A DNA stretch of 64,000 nucleotides from Mangrovimonas futianensis (GTDB lineage Bacteria; Bacteroidota; Bacteroidia; Flavobacteriales; Flavobacteriaceae). The stretch spans positions 45,428 to 109,427 of the forward strand of contig NZ_JAJJNF010000010.1 of the NCBI RefSeq assembly GCF_021245805.1. The letters run 5' to 3'. The notes beneath the pieces are model-generated. The model did not search any database. It was not told where the DNA came from and was given only the letters and a program-made list of their open reading frames with translations. The position numbers were made by a program, and so were the translations under genes. Below are positions 35,016 to 44,484 of this stretch, piece after piece (the first letter of the stretch is position 1; each line of letters starts with the position of its first letter).

Positions 35016-35747
35016 ATGGCAGAACATACACAACAATGGTACGCTTCTTGGTTTGACACCCCATTCTACCACATTCTCTATAAAGATAGGGATCATCATG
35101 AGGCTCAACTTTTTATGGATAATCTTACCGGATACCTTAATTTACCGGAGCAAGCAGGTATTTTGGATTTGGCCTGCGGACGTGGAAGGCATTCGGTGTA
35201 TTTGAATAATTTAGGATATCAAGTAACGGGAATTGACTTATCTGAAAAAAGTATTGCCTATGCCAAACAGTTTGAAACGGACTCTTTGAAGTTTGAAGTT
35301 CATGATATGTGTGACCCTTATCCTAAAAAATTTGATGCAGTTTTTAATTTATTTACAAGCTTTGGGTATTTTGATCAGGAAGAGGACAATCTTAAAACCA
35401 TCAAAGCCATCAAGCAAGATTTAAACGACTATGGATTTGGGGTGATTGATTTCATGAATGTTTCTTTTGTTGCAAATCATTTAATTACTGAAGACAAAAA
35501 AACGGTTAATGGTATTGATTTTTATCTAAAAAGATATGTCAAGGACGGACATATTTTCAAAGACATTGAATTTGAATTTGAAAATAAGAACTACCATTTC
35601 CAGGAACGCGTCAAGGCCCTTACACTAAAGGATTTTGAAGCGCTATTTGAAGAAGCTGGTTGTTATTTATTGGATGTTTTTGGTGATTATAAACTAAGAA
35701 AGTACTATGAATCTAGCTCTGAACGACTAATCATGATATTTAAATGA
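35016..35747 (+). CDS. Class I SAM-dependent methyltransferase
   Basis: The 243-residue protein has the SAM motif ILDLACGRGRHSVYL near residue 47 and the acidic post-II residue in VTGIDLS. The family (methyltransferase types 11/25) is broad and the substrate cannot be inferred. The start WYASWFDTPFYHILYKDRDH is shared by a conserved Bacteroidota group. Its stop overlaps the start of the ZIP transporter gene by ATGA. Confidence 0.82.
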   Translation: MAEHTQQWYASWFDTPFYHILYKDRDHHEAQLFMDNLTGYLNLPEQAGILDLACGRGRHSVYLNNLGYQVTGIDLSEKSIAYAKQFETDSLKFEVHDMCDPYPKKFDAVFNLFTSFGYFDQEEDNLKTIKAIKQDLNDYGFGVIDFMNVSFVANHLITEDKKTVNGIDFYLKRYVKDGHIFKDIEFEFENKNYHFQERVKALTLKDFEALFEEAGCYLLDVFGDYKLRKYYESSSERLIMIFK

Positions 35748-36418
35748 TAGAATATTTTTTACCCATTTTGGCCGTTTTTATGGGCGTAGGTATTGTATTG
35801 GCTACCAATCATAAAAAAACAACATTCTCAAAATTATTGTTGTCATTTAGTGGTGCCTTTTTATTGGCTGTCACTTTGTTCAACTTGCTACCCGAGGTTT
35901 ATGAGCATTTAGATAAGGTCGTGGTAGGAACTTGTATTATGGGAGGAATTTTGATTCAGATCATTTTAGAATTTTTCTCAAAAGGTGCCGAACATGGACA
36001 TATCCACCTACATGGTGATCATCACCAATTTCCATGGATGCTCTTTTTAAGTTTGTGTTTGCATAGCTTTTTGGAAGGCTTTCCCATTCACCATCATGAA
36101 ACCATGGTCTATGGGGTATTTATCCATAAAATACCTATCGCCATGTTGATCACAACCTTTTTGTTGCATGCAGAATACAGTCGTTTCCAAATTATTATTT
36201 TTCTAAGTGTTTTTGCCGTCATGACACCTCTTGGAACCCTTGTATCATATAGTGGTTTGATTCCTCTTGGAGCCATCAATTATATTAATGCCTTAGTGAT
36301 TGGTATCTTCCTACATATCTCAACGACTATTTTGTTTGAAAGCAATCAAGGCCATTCTTTTAATCTTACTAAATTGCTATCCATTATCTTTGGATTTGTT
36401 TTAGCATATTTCATATAA
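35744..36418 (+). CDS. ZIP-family metal transporter
   Basis: This 224-residue protein has about eight short membrane helices. Helix IV carries LCLHSFLEGFPIHHH and helix V carries HKIPIAMLI, the metal-binding histidines of ZIP transporters, and there is a His-rich loop (HGHIHLHGDHHQ) between helices III and IV. It would import zinc or another divalent cation. Translation is probably coupled to the methyltransferase gene through a 4-bp overlap. Confidence 0.87.
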   Translation: MIEYFLPILAVFMGVGIVLATNHKKTTFSKLLLSFSGAFLLAVTLFNLLPEVYEHLDKVVVGTCIMGGILIQIILEFFSKGAEHGHIHLHGDHHQFPWMLFLSLCLHSFLEGFPIHHHETMVYGVFIHKIPIAMLITTFLLHAEYSRFQIIIFLSVFAVMTPLGTLVSYSGLIPLGAINYINALVIGIFLHISTTILFESNQGHSFNLTKLLSIIFGFVLAYFI

Positions 36419-36425
36419 TTCCGAA

Positions 36426-37004
36426 ATGAATCACTTATCTATTTTCTGTTTACTATTTTTTTTGGGGGTTGCTGGACGAGCACAAACACCTGACTGTGTT
36501 CTGGAAAAGAGCTCTTTTAATGATATCTATAAAGTAGATAAGAATGATCTTATTTGCCTCTCCCAAAACACAAAAAAAGATAAGACTTTGGTATTTTCAT
36601 TTGCTATTTGGTGTGCCCCTTGTATCAAACACCTCCCCAATGCCATCAAATTAGCTGAAGATTATAATTTAGATTTTTATGTTCTTTTAATTGAAAAAGA
36701 GGATGATCGAAATGCAACCAATGCCCTTTCCTTTCTAAATCAAATCAAAAAAGAAGCCAACAAAGATTTTCAGGTAGTTATTCTAAAGGATAGTTACGGC
36801 AAGCGTAGTAACAAGAAATATAAAGCCTTTTTAGATGAAATTACTCCAGACACCTTTGAGAACATTAATGGAATGTCCAAATATATTGTCATTGACCAAG
36901 AAGGAACCGTTTTAATGGTCACCAATTGGAAAGACAACAGGGAGAATGACTGGCAAGACGATTCAAAAATGATCGAAAAACGTATTATACCAATTTTAAA
37001 ATAA
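36426..37004 (+). CDS. Secreted thioredoxin-like (TlpA-type) protein
   Basis: The 192-residue protein has a Sec signal (about 1-19) and a thioredoxin fold with the redox motif WCAPC near residue 62. It probably acts as a thiol-disulfide oxidoreductase in the periplasm. It is 7 bp downstream of the ZIP gene and 9 bp upstream of the DUF4268 gene, so all four genes from 35016 look like one operon. Confidence 0.82.
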   Translation: MNHLSIFCLLFFLGVAGRAQTPDCVLEKSSFNDIYKVDKNDLICLSQNTKKDKTLVFSFAIWCAPCIKHLPNAIKLAEDYNLDFYVLLIEKEDDRNATNALSFLNQIKKEANKDFQVVILKDSYGKRSNKKYKAFLDEITPDTFENINGMSKYIVIDQEGTVLMVTNWKDNRENDWQDDSKMIEKRIIPILK

Positions 37005-37013
37005 CATCAAACC

Positions 37014-37442
37014 TTGTTTTCTAAAGAAGAATCCAGATATTTAAGAGAAACCTTTTGGACCAGTTTTGGAAAGTCCTTCCCTAGAAAATGGATTTTGTAC
37101 CATACCAAAATCAAAGGATTGAGTTTTAAATTCTATTTTGATACCAAATCAGCTTTTGTTTCACTGGACTTGGAAGATGATTTGGAAAACCGAATTGAAT
37201 GCTGGGAGAAACTAGTCGCTCTAAAGAGTATCTTAACAGAAGATTATCTACCCGATGCCATATATGAAGAGGTCTTTTATCTTGAAAATGGAAAAGAAAT
37301 ATCTCGGATTTATGTTCCGCTGGAAGCCAAAGTTTCGATTCACAATAAAAATACTTGGCAACAGGTCATGGAATTTTTCAGTGAAAAAATGACTTTATTT
37401 GAAGCCTTTTTTGAAGAGTATAAAGACGTGATCAAACCTTAA
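37014..37442 (+). CDS. DUF4268 domain protein
   Basis: The 142-residue cytoplasmic protein matches the DUF4268 pattern (RETFWTSFGKSF, KGLSFKFYFDT, WEKLVALK, NTWQQVMEFFSEKM). DUF4268 is often found at the C terminus of nuclease-like proteins but exists alone in flavobacteria; its function is unknown. The start is TTG at 37014. The stop overlaps the convergent haemolysin III gene by 4 bp (37439-37442). Confidence 0.8.
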   Translation: MFSKEESRYLRETFWTSFGKSFPRKWILYHTKIKGLSFKFYFDTKSAFVSLDLEDDLENRIECWEKLVALKSILTEDYLPDAIYEEVFYLENGKEISRIYVPLEAKVSIHNKNTWQQVMEFFSEKMTLFEAFFEEYKDVIKP

Positions 37443-38065
37443 ATCGCGTATAATAATATCATCAGGTAATGGCTTATAGCCCCACCCAAAACAAACAAAT
37501 GCCAAATCACATGGTTATATGGTATTTTCTCTATGGCATAAAACACGATTCCAACGGTATAAAAGAGACCTCCTGAAAATAAAAGCAATAATCCGTTATA
37601 GCTTAAAGCCTCCGATAAAAAACCATAGTCCAATACAACAAGCCAACCCATAACTAAATATAAAATGAGTGAAATCGCTTCATACTTTCCAGTGAAGAAG
37701 ATTTTTAAAATGCTCCCGATAGCCACTATGACCCATTCTATGATAAAAAGAGTCCAACCTTTACTCGTTTCCAAAGTAATTAAACAAATGGGCGTATAAG
37801 TACCTGCAATCAACAGGTAGATACTTATATGGTCTAAAATGCGATAATAATGCTTTTTGGATTCATGCTGAACTGCATGATACAAAGTTGATGAAGAAAA
37901 TAAAACAATGAGGGTGATGCCATAAACAATCACACTAAACAAACTATATTCTGTTTTGTGGTTGTCAAAAACTATGAGCAATATCAAACCGACTATTCCC
38001 AGTAAAGCTCCTATTCCATGAGTATAGGCATTGAACTTTTCTTCTAATGGAGATTGGATACGCAT
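37439..38065 (-). CDS. Haemolysin III / TrhA family membrane protein (PAQR)
   Basis: This 208-residue protein has seven membrane helices, with the family residues in STLYHAVQHESK (helix II region), GTYTPICLI and the C-terminal HVIWHLFVLGGAISHY, whose histidines are likely metal ligands. PAQR/TrhA proteins are implicated in membrane-fluidity homeostasis rather than haemolysis. It lies 2 bp downstream of the DUF4294 gene on the same strand. Confidence 0.87.
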   Translation of the reverse strand: MRIQSPLEEKFNAYTHGIGALLGIVGLILLIVFDNHKTEYSLFSVIVYGITLIVLFSSSTLYHAVQHESKKHYYRILDHISIYLLIAGTYTPICLITLETSKGWTLFIIEWVIVAIGSILKIFFTGKYEAISLILYLVMGWLVVLDYGFLSEALSYNGLLLLFSGGLFYTVGIVFYAIEKIPYNHVIWHLFVLGGAISHYLMILLYAI

Positions 38066-38067
38066 GC

Positions 38068-38742
38068 TTATTTGGTCGCCTTTTTAACCCATTTATTTGT
38101 TAGTTCAAAATAATCAAAATCCAAAGCAGACTCTTGATATTCTAACACCCCATTTTGAAAACTACGTTGCAAAATATCCTCAATATAGTAGTCTTCTTTA
38201 CTATCTACAGGATTAAACTCTTCCTTCAAAGAAATACTAAACAAATTGGCTGTGCTGTTATACCAAAAGGCTCTCCAACCACTTCGTAAACTCTTTACCA
38301 ACTCAAACGTCGTTTCTCCTGTTTGCCGATGAATTAACTTTACTAAAATTTGACCTTCAGTACGGGTAAGGTTTTTTAATTCTTCGGTAAATTCCTCCTC
38401 GAGATATTTTTGAATGAGTTTGGTATACTTTCTCTTGTCCTTTTTGGAAGTCATCATTTCCAAGCGTTCATTGAGTGTTTGTAACCTTTCAGAAGCCATT
38501 TTGGCATACGGATAGACCTTTATGGTTTTTCTTCTAAGTATCAAATAAGCCCGTCTGTCTTCCCTACTATCAAATTTCAATTTTTGAAGTAAAAGTACTT
38601 CCTCCAAATCTATGGCAGTTCTAGGAATGGAATCCCCCTGAATAATAATGTATTCTACCTCCTCAGAATCCCTATCATCAGAAAGTTCTTGGGCGTGTAA
38701 CCATATTGGTAAAAACAAACAAATTAGGGGCCATTTTTTCAT
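38068..38742 (-). CDS. DUF4294 family exported protein
   Basis: From the ATG at 38742 the protein has 224 residues with a Sec signal (KKWPLICLFLPIWLHAQ). The DUF4294 core follows, recognisable by RRAYLILRRKTIKVYPYAKMASERL and FTEELKNLTRTEGQILVKLIHRQTG. Function unknown; the family is confined largely to Bacteroidota. The ATG at 38775 adds eleven residues before the signal and is less likely. Confidence 0.82.
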   Translation of the reverse strand: MKKWPLICLFLPIWLHAQELSDDRDSEEVEYIIIQGDSIPRTAIDLEEVLLLQKLKFDSREDRRAYLILRRKTIKVYPYAKMASERLQTLNERLEMMTSKKDKRKYTKLIQKYLEEEFTEELKNLTRTEGQILVKLIHRQTGETTFELVKSLRSGWRAFWYNSTANLFSISLKEEFNPVDSKEDYYIEDILQRSFQNGVLEYQESALDFDYFELTNKWVKKATK

Positions 38743-38855
38743 AACTGAAGGTTTATCTAAAACCGTTCCAAACATAGGTAAAATTAAGAATTTACTCTTC
38801 CAATCCCCTTAAAAATCTTATAATATTATTATTTTAGTGCAAAACTTAAAACCGT

Positions 38856-39944
38856 ATGGCAAAGAAGCAAGTTCTCAATAAAAAATCCTTGGATTTTCTT
38901 GAAAAATACTTAAATAATGCCGCTCCTACTGGCTATGAATGGGACGGACAAAAACTGTGGATGGAATACGTAAAACCCTATGTGGATACGTTTATTACTG
39001 ATACTTACGGCACCGCTGTTGGTGTCATTAATCCAGACGCTAAATACAAAGTCGTGATTGAAGGTCATGCTGATGAAATTTCTTGGTATGTCAATTACAT
39101 CACAGACAATGGTCTTATCTATGTCATAAGAAATGGCGGAAGTGATCACCAAATTGCCCCAAGTAAAATCGTAAATATTCACACCAAAAAAGGCATTGTA
39201 AAAGGCGTTTTTGGTTGGCCTGCTATTCATACTCGGGACAAATCAAAAGAACAAACTCCTAGCCTAGAAAATATCTTTATTGATGTGGGAGCCAAAGATA
39301 AAGCAGAGGTGGAAAAAATGGGCGTTCACGTAGGTTGCGTTATTACCTATCCAGATGAATTTCATATCTTAAATGGTGACAAATTTGTTTGTAGAGCCCT
39401 TGACAACCGTATGGGTGGTTTCATGATTGCTGAAGTTGCTAGATTACTTCATGAAAATAAAAAGAAATTACCTTTTGGTTTATACATTACCAATTCAGTA
39501 CAAGAGGAAATTGGTCTACGTGGTGCTGAAATGATTACCCAAACGATTAAACCCAATGTGGCAATAGTTACGGATGTAACTCATGACACCACCACCCCAA
39601 TGATTGAAAAGAAAAAAGAAGGTCATTTGGAGTTGGGTCTTGGCCCAGTGGTAGCCTATGCTCCTGCTGTTCAGCAAAAATTACGTGATCTAATTACTGA
39701 TACTGCTGAAGAAAATAAAATTCCTTTTCAACGTTCTGCCCTTTCAAGAGCAACCGGAACAGACACAGATGCCTTTGCATATAGTAACGGCGGAGTTGCT
39801 TCTGCCCTAATTTCATTACCATTAAGGTATATGCATACTACGGTAGAAATGGTACATAAAGAGGATGTAGAAAATGTTATCCGATTGATTTATGAAAGCC
39901 TTTTGAAAATAAAGGATGGCGAATCTTTTAGTTACTTTGATTAA
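38856..39944 (+). CDS. M42 family metallopeptidase (glutamyl aminopeptidase/endoglucanase type)
   Basis: The 362-residue cytoplasmic enzyme shows the di-metal residues of M42: H and D in EGHADEISWYV, D in CRALDNRMGG, the general-base EE in SVQEEIGLRGA, D in VTDVTHDTT, and H in YMHTTVEMVH. The family includes tetrahedral aminopeptidases that degrade peptides. Length is normal. A terminator follows. Confidence 0.92.
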   Translation: MAKKQVLNKKSLDFLEKYLNNAAPTGYEWDGQKLWMEYVKPYVDTFITDTYGTAVGVINPDAKYKVVIEGHADEISWYVNYITDNGLIYVIRNGGSDHQIAPSKIVNIHTKKGIVKGVFGWPAIHTRDKSKEQTPSLENIFIDVGAKDKAEVEKMGVHVGCVITYPDEFHILNGDKFVCRALDNRMGGFMIAEVARLLHENKKKLPFGLYITNSVQEEIGLRGAEMITQTIKPNVAIVTDVTHDTTTPMIEKKKEGHLELGLGPVVAYAPAVQQKLRDLITDTAEENKIPFQRSALSRATGTDTDAFAYSNGGVASALISLPLRYMHTTVEMVHKEDVENVIRLIYESLLKIKDGESFSYFD

Positions 39945-39956
39945 ATATTAATAAGT

Positions 39957-39996
39957 CCGCTTTACATTTTCAGAATGCTAAAGCGGCTTTTTTTTT
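39957..39996 (+). terminator. Intrinsic terminator abutting the NUDIX start codon
   Basis: The stem CCGCTTTA/TAAAGCGG (39957-39964, 39979-39986) is followed by C and nine T residues to 39996. It ends the M42 gene. The ATG of the next gene begins at 39997, immediately after the T-run. Confidence 0.85.
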
Positions 39997-40557
39997 ATGA
40001 CAGACGAATTCATAGATATTGTTACCCAAGACGGCAAGCCTACTGGTAAAAAGGCCCTTAAATCTGAAATCCATGCTAAAGGTTTTTACCACAACACAGC
40101 ACATGTATGGTTATACAATGAAAATCATGAAATTTTGCTACAACAAAGGTCTGTGCAAAAAGTTATTTGTCCAGGTATGTGGGACGTTTCTGTAGCAGGC
40201 CATGTGGACGCAGGTGAAACACTCACCGAAGGAGCTGTGCGGGAAACTAAAGAAGAACTTGGGTTGAATCTCCATGAAAGTGACCTAAAAAAAATTGGTG
40301 TTTTTGAATGCTTTCAAGCGTATGATAATGGTATAAAGGATAATGAATTTCATCATACTTTTATAGCCAAATTAAACGCAAAACTTCAAGATTTAACTCC
40401 GCAAATTGAAGAAGTAGAAGCTTTAAAATTGGTTACTTTCGAGGAATTTGAATCGCTTCTTAAAGAAAGCGGTACTAATAATCACTTTGTGCCCACTAAT
40501 AGAGCTTATTACCAAAAAGTACTTCAAGCTATTAAACAGGAAACAGCCAACTCTTGA
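39997..40557 (+). CDS. NUDIX hydrolase (isopentenyl-diphosphate isomerase-like)
   Basis: The 186-residue protein contains a full Nudix box (GHVDAGETLTEGAVRETKEELGL, residues about 65-87) and the opening DEFIDIVTQDGKPTGKKALK common to YfcD/IDI-like NUDIX proteins. It probably hydrolyses a nucleoside diphosphate derivative; substrate unknown. The ATG at 39997 directly follows a terminator T-run. The stop overlaps the start of the PrsW-like gene, so the pair is translationally coupled. Confidence 0.87.
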   Translation: MTDEFIDIVTQDGKPTGKKALKSEIHAKGFYHNTAHVWLYNENHEILLQQRSVQKVICPGMWDVSVAGHVDAGETLTEGAVRETKEELGLNLHESDLKKIGVFECFQAYDNGIKDNEFHHTFIAKLNAKLQDLTPQIEEVEALKLVTFEEFESLLKESGTNNHFVPTNRAYYQKVLQAIKQETANS

Positions 40558-41237
40558 GTATTTTAAATTTGATACTAGCTGCATTAGCCCCAGTGGTGGC
40601 TATTATCGTCTATATTTATGCCAAAGACAAGCATGAAAAGGAGCCTAGGCGCTTAATGTTTTATACGTTTCTATTTGGTGCTTTTCTGAGTATTTTTATT
40701 ACTACCGTTCTGTATGTGATTTTTGATTATATACTTCCCATAAACAAAGACACAGTACTTCAACAATTTATAAAGGCCTTTTTTATAGTAGGACTTACCG
40801 AGGAATTCAGCAAGTATATCATTGTAAGATATTATTCCCAACGTCGATCAGAATTTAATGAGCCATTTGACGGTATTGTCTATGCCGTTATGGTTTCCAT
40901 GGGCTTTTCCGCTACTGAAAATATCCTGTATGTTTTAGAAGGCGGTTATGAAGTGGCCCTCCTGAGAGCTTTCACAGCAATTCCAGCTCATGCCACCTTC
41001 GCCGTAATCATGGGCTTCTTTATGGGGCGAGCTAAATTTTCAAAAAATAGAATTAAATGGAACTTAATTGGCTTATTAGGAGCCATTATTTTTCATGGTG
41101 CCTATGATTTTTTCCTTTTCATCCACTTTATTCCAGGAATTTGGGTCGGTGCTTTTGCCTCTTTAATCCTTGGTCTATTCTTATCCTTAAAAGCGATTAA
41201 AATTCATCAAGAAGGTTCTTTTTTTAAAAACACCTAA
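40554..41237 (+). CDS. PrsW-family intramembrane metalloprotease
   Basis: This 227-residue protein has about seven membrane helices and the family motifs GLTEEFSKY (EE), SATENILY (E) and HATFAVIMG / FHGAYDF (H). PrsW-type proteases cleave membrane substrates such as anti-sigma factors. The start is TTG at 40554, overlapping the NUDIX stop (TTGA). The substrate is unknown. Confidence 0.85.
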   Translation: MSILNLILAALAPVVAIIVYIYAKDKHEKEPRRLMFYTFLFGAFLSIFITTVLYVIFDYILPINKDTVLQQFIKAFFIVGLTEEFSKYIIVRYYSQRRSEFNEPFDGIVYAVMVSMGFSATENILYVLEGGYEVALLRAFTAIPAHATFAVIMGFFMGRAKFSKNRIKWNLIGLLGAIIFHGAYDFFLFIHFIPGIWVGAFASLILGLFLSLKAIKIHQEGSFFKNT

Positions 41238-41296
41238 TCCATTTCTTAATAGCCTAGGATTGCTTAAATTAGCATAGATAAATACTTCTTGATACC

Positions 41297-43225
41297 ATGA
41301 AGAATACTATTGCTGAACGGATTGCTGACTTTATAAAGCGCTTTCCTCCATTCGACCTATTAAGAAAACCCCAACTTCAAGAAATTTCGCAACAGGTAAA
41401 AATTATCTATTTAGAAAAAGGCGAAACCATATATAAAGAACATGATCCGCCACAGGATCGTTTTTACATCATCCATAAAGGAGCGGTTTCCCTCATGAAA
41501 AAAATGGATCAAGACAAAGTGGAAGTGATCGATAAGTTTGATGAAGGTGATGTTTTTGGTTTAAGACCCTTGTTTGCTCATGAGAACTATGCCATTACCG
41601 CTGTAACCGCCGAAGAATGCATTTTATACGGTATTCCCATTGACATTTTTCAACCAATGGCTTCCAAAAACAAGAACATAGGAAACTATTTGATTGAAAG
41701 CTTCGCTTCAAATACCGAAAATCCGTTTACCAAAGAACATCACGTTCAGTTCTTTTCTGATGCTGAAATCATTTTAAATCCAACGGATAACCACTTTGAA
41801 TTACAACCTGTCAACTATATAAAAAAGATTATTCTTGCCGAACCAAGCTCCAAAATAAGAACCATTGCCAAGACAATGAGTGAAAAAAACATTGGTTCTA
41901 TTATTATAGCTGATTTGGAAGATAAAATTCCAATAGGGATTGTGACTGATAAAGATCTACGTAATAAAGTGGCCACTGGGCTTCATTCCATCAACGAGCA
42001 AGTCACCAAAATCATGAGCAGTCCGGTGTTGTGTTATCCCAAAAACATTACCATCGCCCAAGCCCAAATAACCATGTTAAAACATAAAATTGGGCACTTG
42101 TGCATCACGCAAGATGGGACACCCAATAGCCGAATAATTGGTTTGGCTTCAGAACACGACCTCATTGTTATGAAAGGGACCAACCCTTCTGTGTTGATGA
42201 AGGCCATTAAAAGAAGTAATACCACTAAGGATCTCAAACGAATTAGAGAAAAAATCATGGTGCTTCTTAAGGGCTATATCATGCAAAATATCCCCCTTAC
42301 CCATACCAGCAAGATTATTTTTGAACTCAATGATGCCACTGTAAAAAGAGTTGTCGAGCGCTGCTTGGTGAAGATGAAAGAAGATCCACCAGTCAATTTT
42401 GCTTGGATGTCACTAGGAAGCCAAGGAAGAAAAGAACAATTACTGCACACCGATCAAGATAATGCCATAGTTTTTGAAAATGTGCCCCCTGAAAAACTGG
42501 AAGAAACTCGAGCCTATTTTTTAAAACTGGCAAAAAAAATAAATAAGAGACTCAATACCATTGGTTTTGACTACTGTCCTGCCGATATGATGGCCAAAAA
42601 CCCTAGATGGTGTCTAAGCTTGGATGAATGGAAAGACCAGTTTAAACAATGGACGACCAATACCGGCAACGACGAGCTGCTTTTATGTAATATCTTTTTT
42701 GATTTTGACATTAGTTATGGTGATTCTAGACTAACAAACGAATTGGCAGATCATGTACTCCATATTGTAAAAGATAATACCATTTTCCTATCCAAATTAG
42801 CAGCCAATGCGCTTAGCAACGCCTCCCCTTTAGGCTTCTTTAGGCAATTTTTGGTGGAATCTAATGGCGAGCACAAAGATCAATTTGATTTGAAAAAACG
42901 AGCCTTGATGCCCATAGTAGACGCTGGAAGATTACTTACCTTGAAATTCCAAGTTAAAAATATCAATAATACCGCTGAGCGCTTTGAAAAGTTAGCCGAA
43001 ATCTTCCCAGAGAATGAGGAACTCTATTTGGGATGCTCCTATGCCTTTAAAGCCATTTCAAAATTCAGAACCAAACACGGGTTACAAAATAATGATAATG
43101 GTCGATTTATTGAATTGGAACATTTGACCAAAGAGGAAAAAATGAAATTAAAACGCTGTTTTAAAACCATTGCTCAGGTTCAAGAATTTATAAAAGTAAG
43201 GTTCAATGTAAGCACGCTTCTCTAA
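41297..43225 (+). CDS. Cyclic-nucleotide-binding, CBS and DUF294 nucleotidyltransferase-like protein
   Basis: The 642-residue protein has a cNMP-binding beta-roll (about 20-120), two CBS domains (about 165-290), a DUF294 nucleotidyltransferase-like domain with LGSQGRKEQLLHTDQDNAIVF near residue 373, and a DUF294 C-terminal helical domain. The G-S...D-D pattern is intact, so uridylyltransferase-like activity is possible. In other bacteria this architecture sits beside a DEDDh exonuclease and often acetate transport or acetyl-CoA genes. Here the exonuclease gene overlaps by one base, while no transporter is present. Confidence 0.87.
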   Translation: MKNTIAERIADFIKRFPPFDLLRKPQLQEISQQVKIIYLEKGETIYKEHDPPQDRFYIIHKGAVSLMKKMDQDKVEVIDKFDEGDVFGLRPLFAHENYAITAVTAEECILYGIPIDIFQPMASKNKNIGNYLIESFASNTENPFTKEHHVQFFSDAEIILNPTDNHFELQPVNYIKKIILAEPSSKIRTIAKTMSEKNIGSIIIADLEDKIPIGIVTDKDLRNKVATGLHSINEQVTKIMSSPVLCYPKNITIAQAQITMLKHKIGHLCITQDGTPNSRIIGLASEHDLIVMKGTNPSVLMKAIKRSNTTKDLKRIREKIMVLLKGYIMQNIPLTHTSKIIFELNDATVKRVVERCLVKMKEDPPVNFAWMSLGSQGRKEQLLHTDQDNAIVFENVPPEKLEETRAYFLKLAKKINKRLNTIGFDYCPADMMAKNPRWCLSLDEWKDQFKQWTTNTGNDELLLCNIFFDFDISYGDSRLTNELADHVLHIVKDNTIFLSKLAANALSNASPLGFFRQFLVESNGEHKDQFDLKKRALMPIVDAGRLLTLKFQVKNINNTAERFEKLAEIFPENEELYLGCSYAFKAISKFRTKHGLQNNDNGRFIELEHLTKEEKMKLKRCFKTIAQVQEFIKVRFNVSTLL

Positions 43226-43890
43226 TGTTTGATTGGTTTAAAAAAAATACAAAAAGATTAAGTCTCCCAGAATTCTGGAACCATTATGAAGATTCCTTTA
43301 AGGACGATGAGAATCTGACCTTAAAATCGGCTCGTTTTGTAGTGTTAGATACAGAAACAACCGGATTTGATTACCATATTGATCGGGTTTTGTGCATTGG
43401 TGCCGTAGATATCATGAACTATGAAATCCAAGTTGCCAACTCATTTGAAGTTTATATTCAGCAGGAGCGCTTTAACGAGAAAACGGTGCCTATACACGGA
43501 ATCATAAAAAATGAAAGAATCTCAACGCTTACAGAAATTGAAGCCATCGAACGATTTTTAGACTATTTGGGTAATGCCATTATTGTAGCACATCATACCA
43601 AATTTGATGTCACAATGATTAATAACATGCTACAAAGACATGGATTTCCCAAATTAAAGAACAAAGTTCTAGATACCGTCCATCTTTACAGAGAAACCAA
43701 AATAAGAACAAATTTCAACCAAAACGAAACCCTTTCCTTAGATCACATTGCCGATAAGTATTTATTGGACGTTTCAGATCGACATACAGCAGCAGGTGAC
43801 GCGCTTCTCACAGCTCTTATTTTTCTTAAAACGACAACCATACTACAAAATAAAAAGGACTGGACCTTGAAAGACATGTTAAAGCTATAG
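43225..43890 (+). CDS. DEDDh 3'-5' exonuclease (DnaQ-like)
   Basis: The 221-residue protein shows all three exonuclease motifs: VVLDTETTGFD (Exo I), AHHTKFDVTMIN (Exo II) and DRHTAAGDALLTA (Exo III with H). It would degrade single-stranded nucleic acid 3' to 5'. The ATG overlaps the stop of the DUF294 gene (TAATG), showing coupling. It lacks other polymerase domains and is a stand-alone enzyme rather than the replicative proofreader. Confidence 0.87.
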   Translation: MFDWFKKNTKRLSLPEFWNHYEDSFKDDENLTLKSARFVVLDTETTGFDYHIDRVLCIGAVDIMNYEIQVANSFEVYIQQERFNEKTVPIHGIIKNERISTLTEIEAIERFLDYLGNAIIVAHHTKFDVTMINNMLQRHGFPKLKNKVLDTVHLYRETKIRTNFNQNETLSLDHIADKYLLDVSDRHTAAGDALLTALIFLKTTTILQNKKDWTLKDMLKL

Positions 43891-43968
43891 CAAATTACCA
43901 ATAATATGGTTTCTTAGTTACGAAAACGTTATAGATTGGTTATCTTTATCGCATTAAAAAATCAATCT

Positions 43969-44451
43969 ATGAGTCATTTCAAAGTGTCAGTTAATGAAAA
44001 TGAACCCATCACCCTTACTTCTGAGGAACTAATGGGTTTAGACATTCATCCAATTACTGAAAACGAGCAACACGTTCTGTATCAAAATAAAGGATATTAT
44101 GCTCAAATAAAAACTAAAGATTTCAACCACAAAGAATTTGAAGTAAAAATTAACAACAACCTATACAACGTTAATATTTTTAGCGAATTAGACGTTTTAA
44201 TTAAGGACATGGGCTTTGAAGTTGGAGCTTCAAAATTTGTAAATGATATTAAAGCTCCCATGCCAGGTTTAATTTTAGATATTCAAGTTACCGAGGGAAA
44301 TGAAGTCCAAGAAGGCTCCCCATTACTTATTCTAGAAGCCATGAAAATGGAAAATGTATTAACCTCTCCCCGATCAGGTATTATTAAATCCATAAAAATT
44401 AATAAAGGTGATGCTGTTGATAAAAACCAGCTCCTTATTGAATTTGAATAA
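43969..44451 (+). CDS. Biotin carboxyl carrier subunit of acyl-CoA carboxylase
   Basis: From the ATG at 43969 the protein has 160 residues. The C-terminal biotinyl domain (about 90-160) carries the biotin-accepting lysine in LEAMKMEN. It shuttles carboxybiotin between the carboxylase encoded next and the carboxyltransferase after that. An upstream in-frame TTG at 43936 lies in a probable promoter (TATCTTTA at 43941) and is rejected. First gene of a three-gene operon. Confidence 0.88.
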   Translation: MSHFKVSVNENEPITLTSEELMGLDIHPITENEQHVLYQNKGYYAQIKTKDFNHKEFEVKINNNLYNVNIFSELDVLIKDMGFEVGASKFVNDIKAPMPGLILDIQVTEGNEVQEGSPLLILEAMKMENVLTSPRSGIIKSIKINKGDAVDKNQLLIEFE

Positions 44452-44484
44452 TCCAAAAAGATCTCAAAACTAAAAGTTTCTTTC

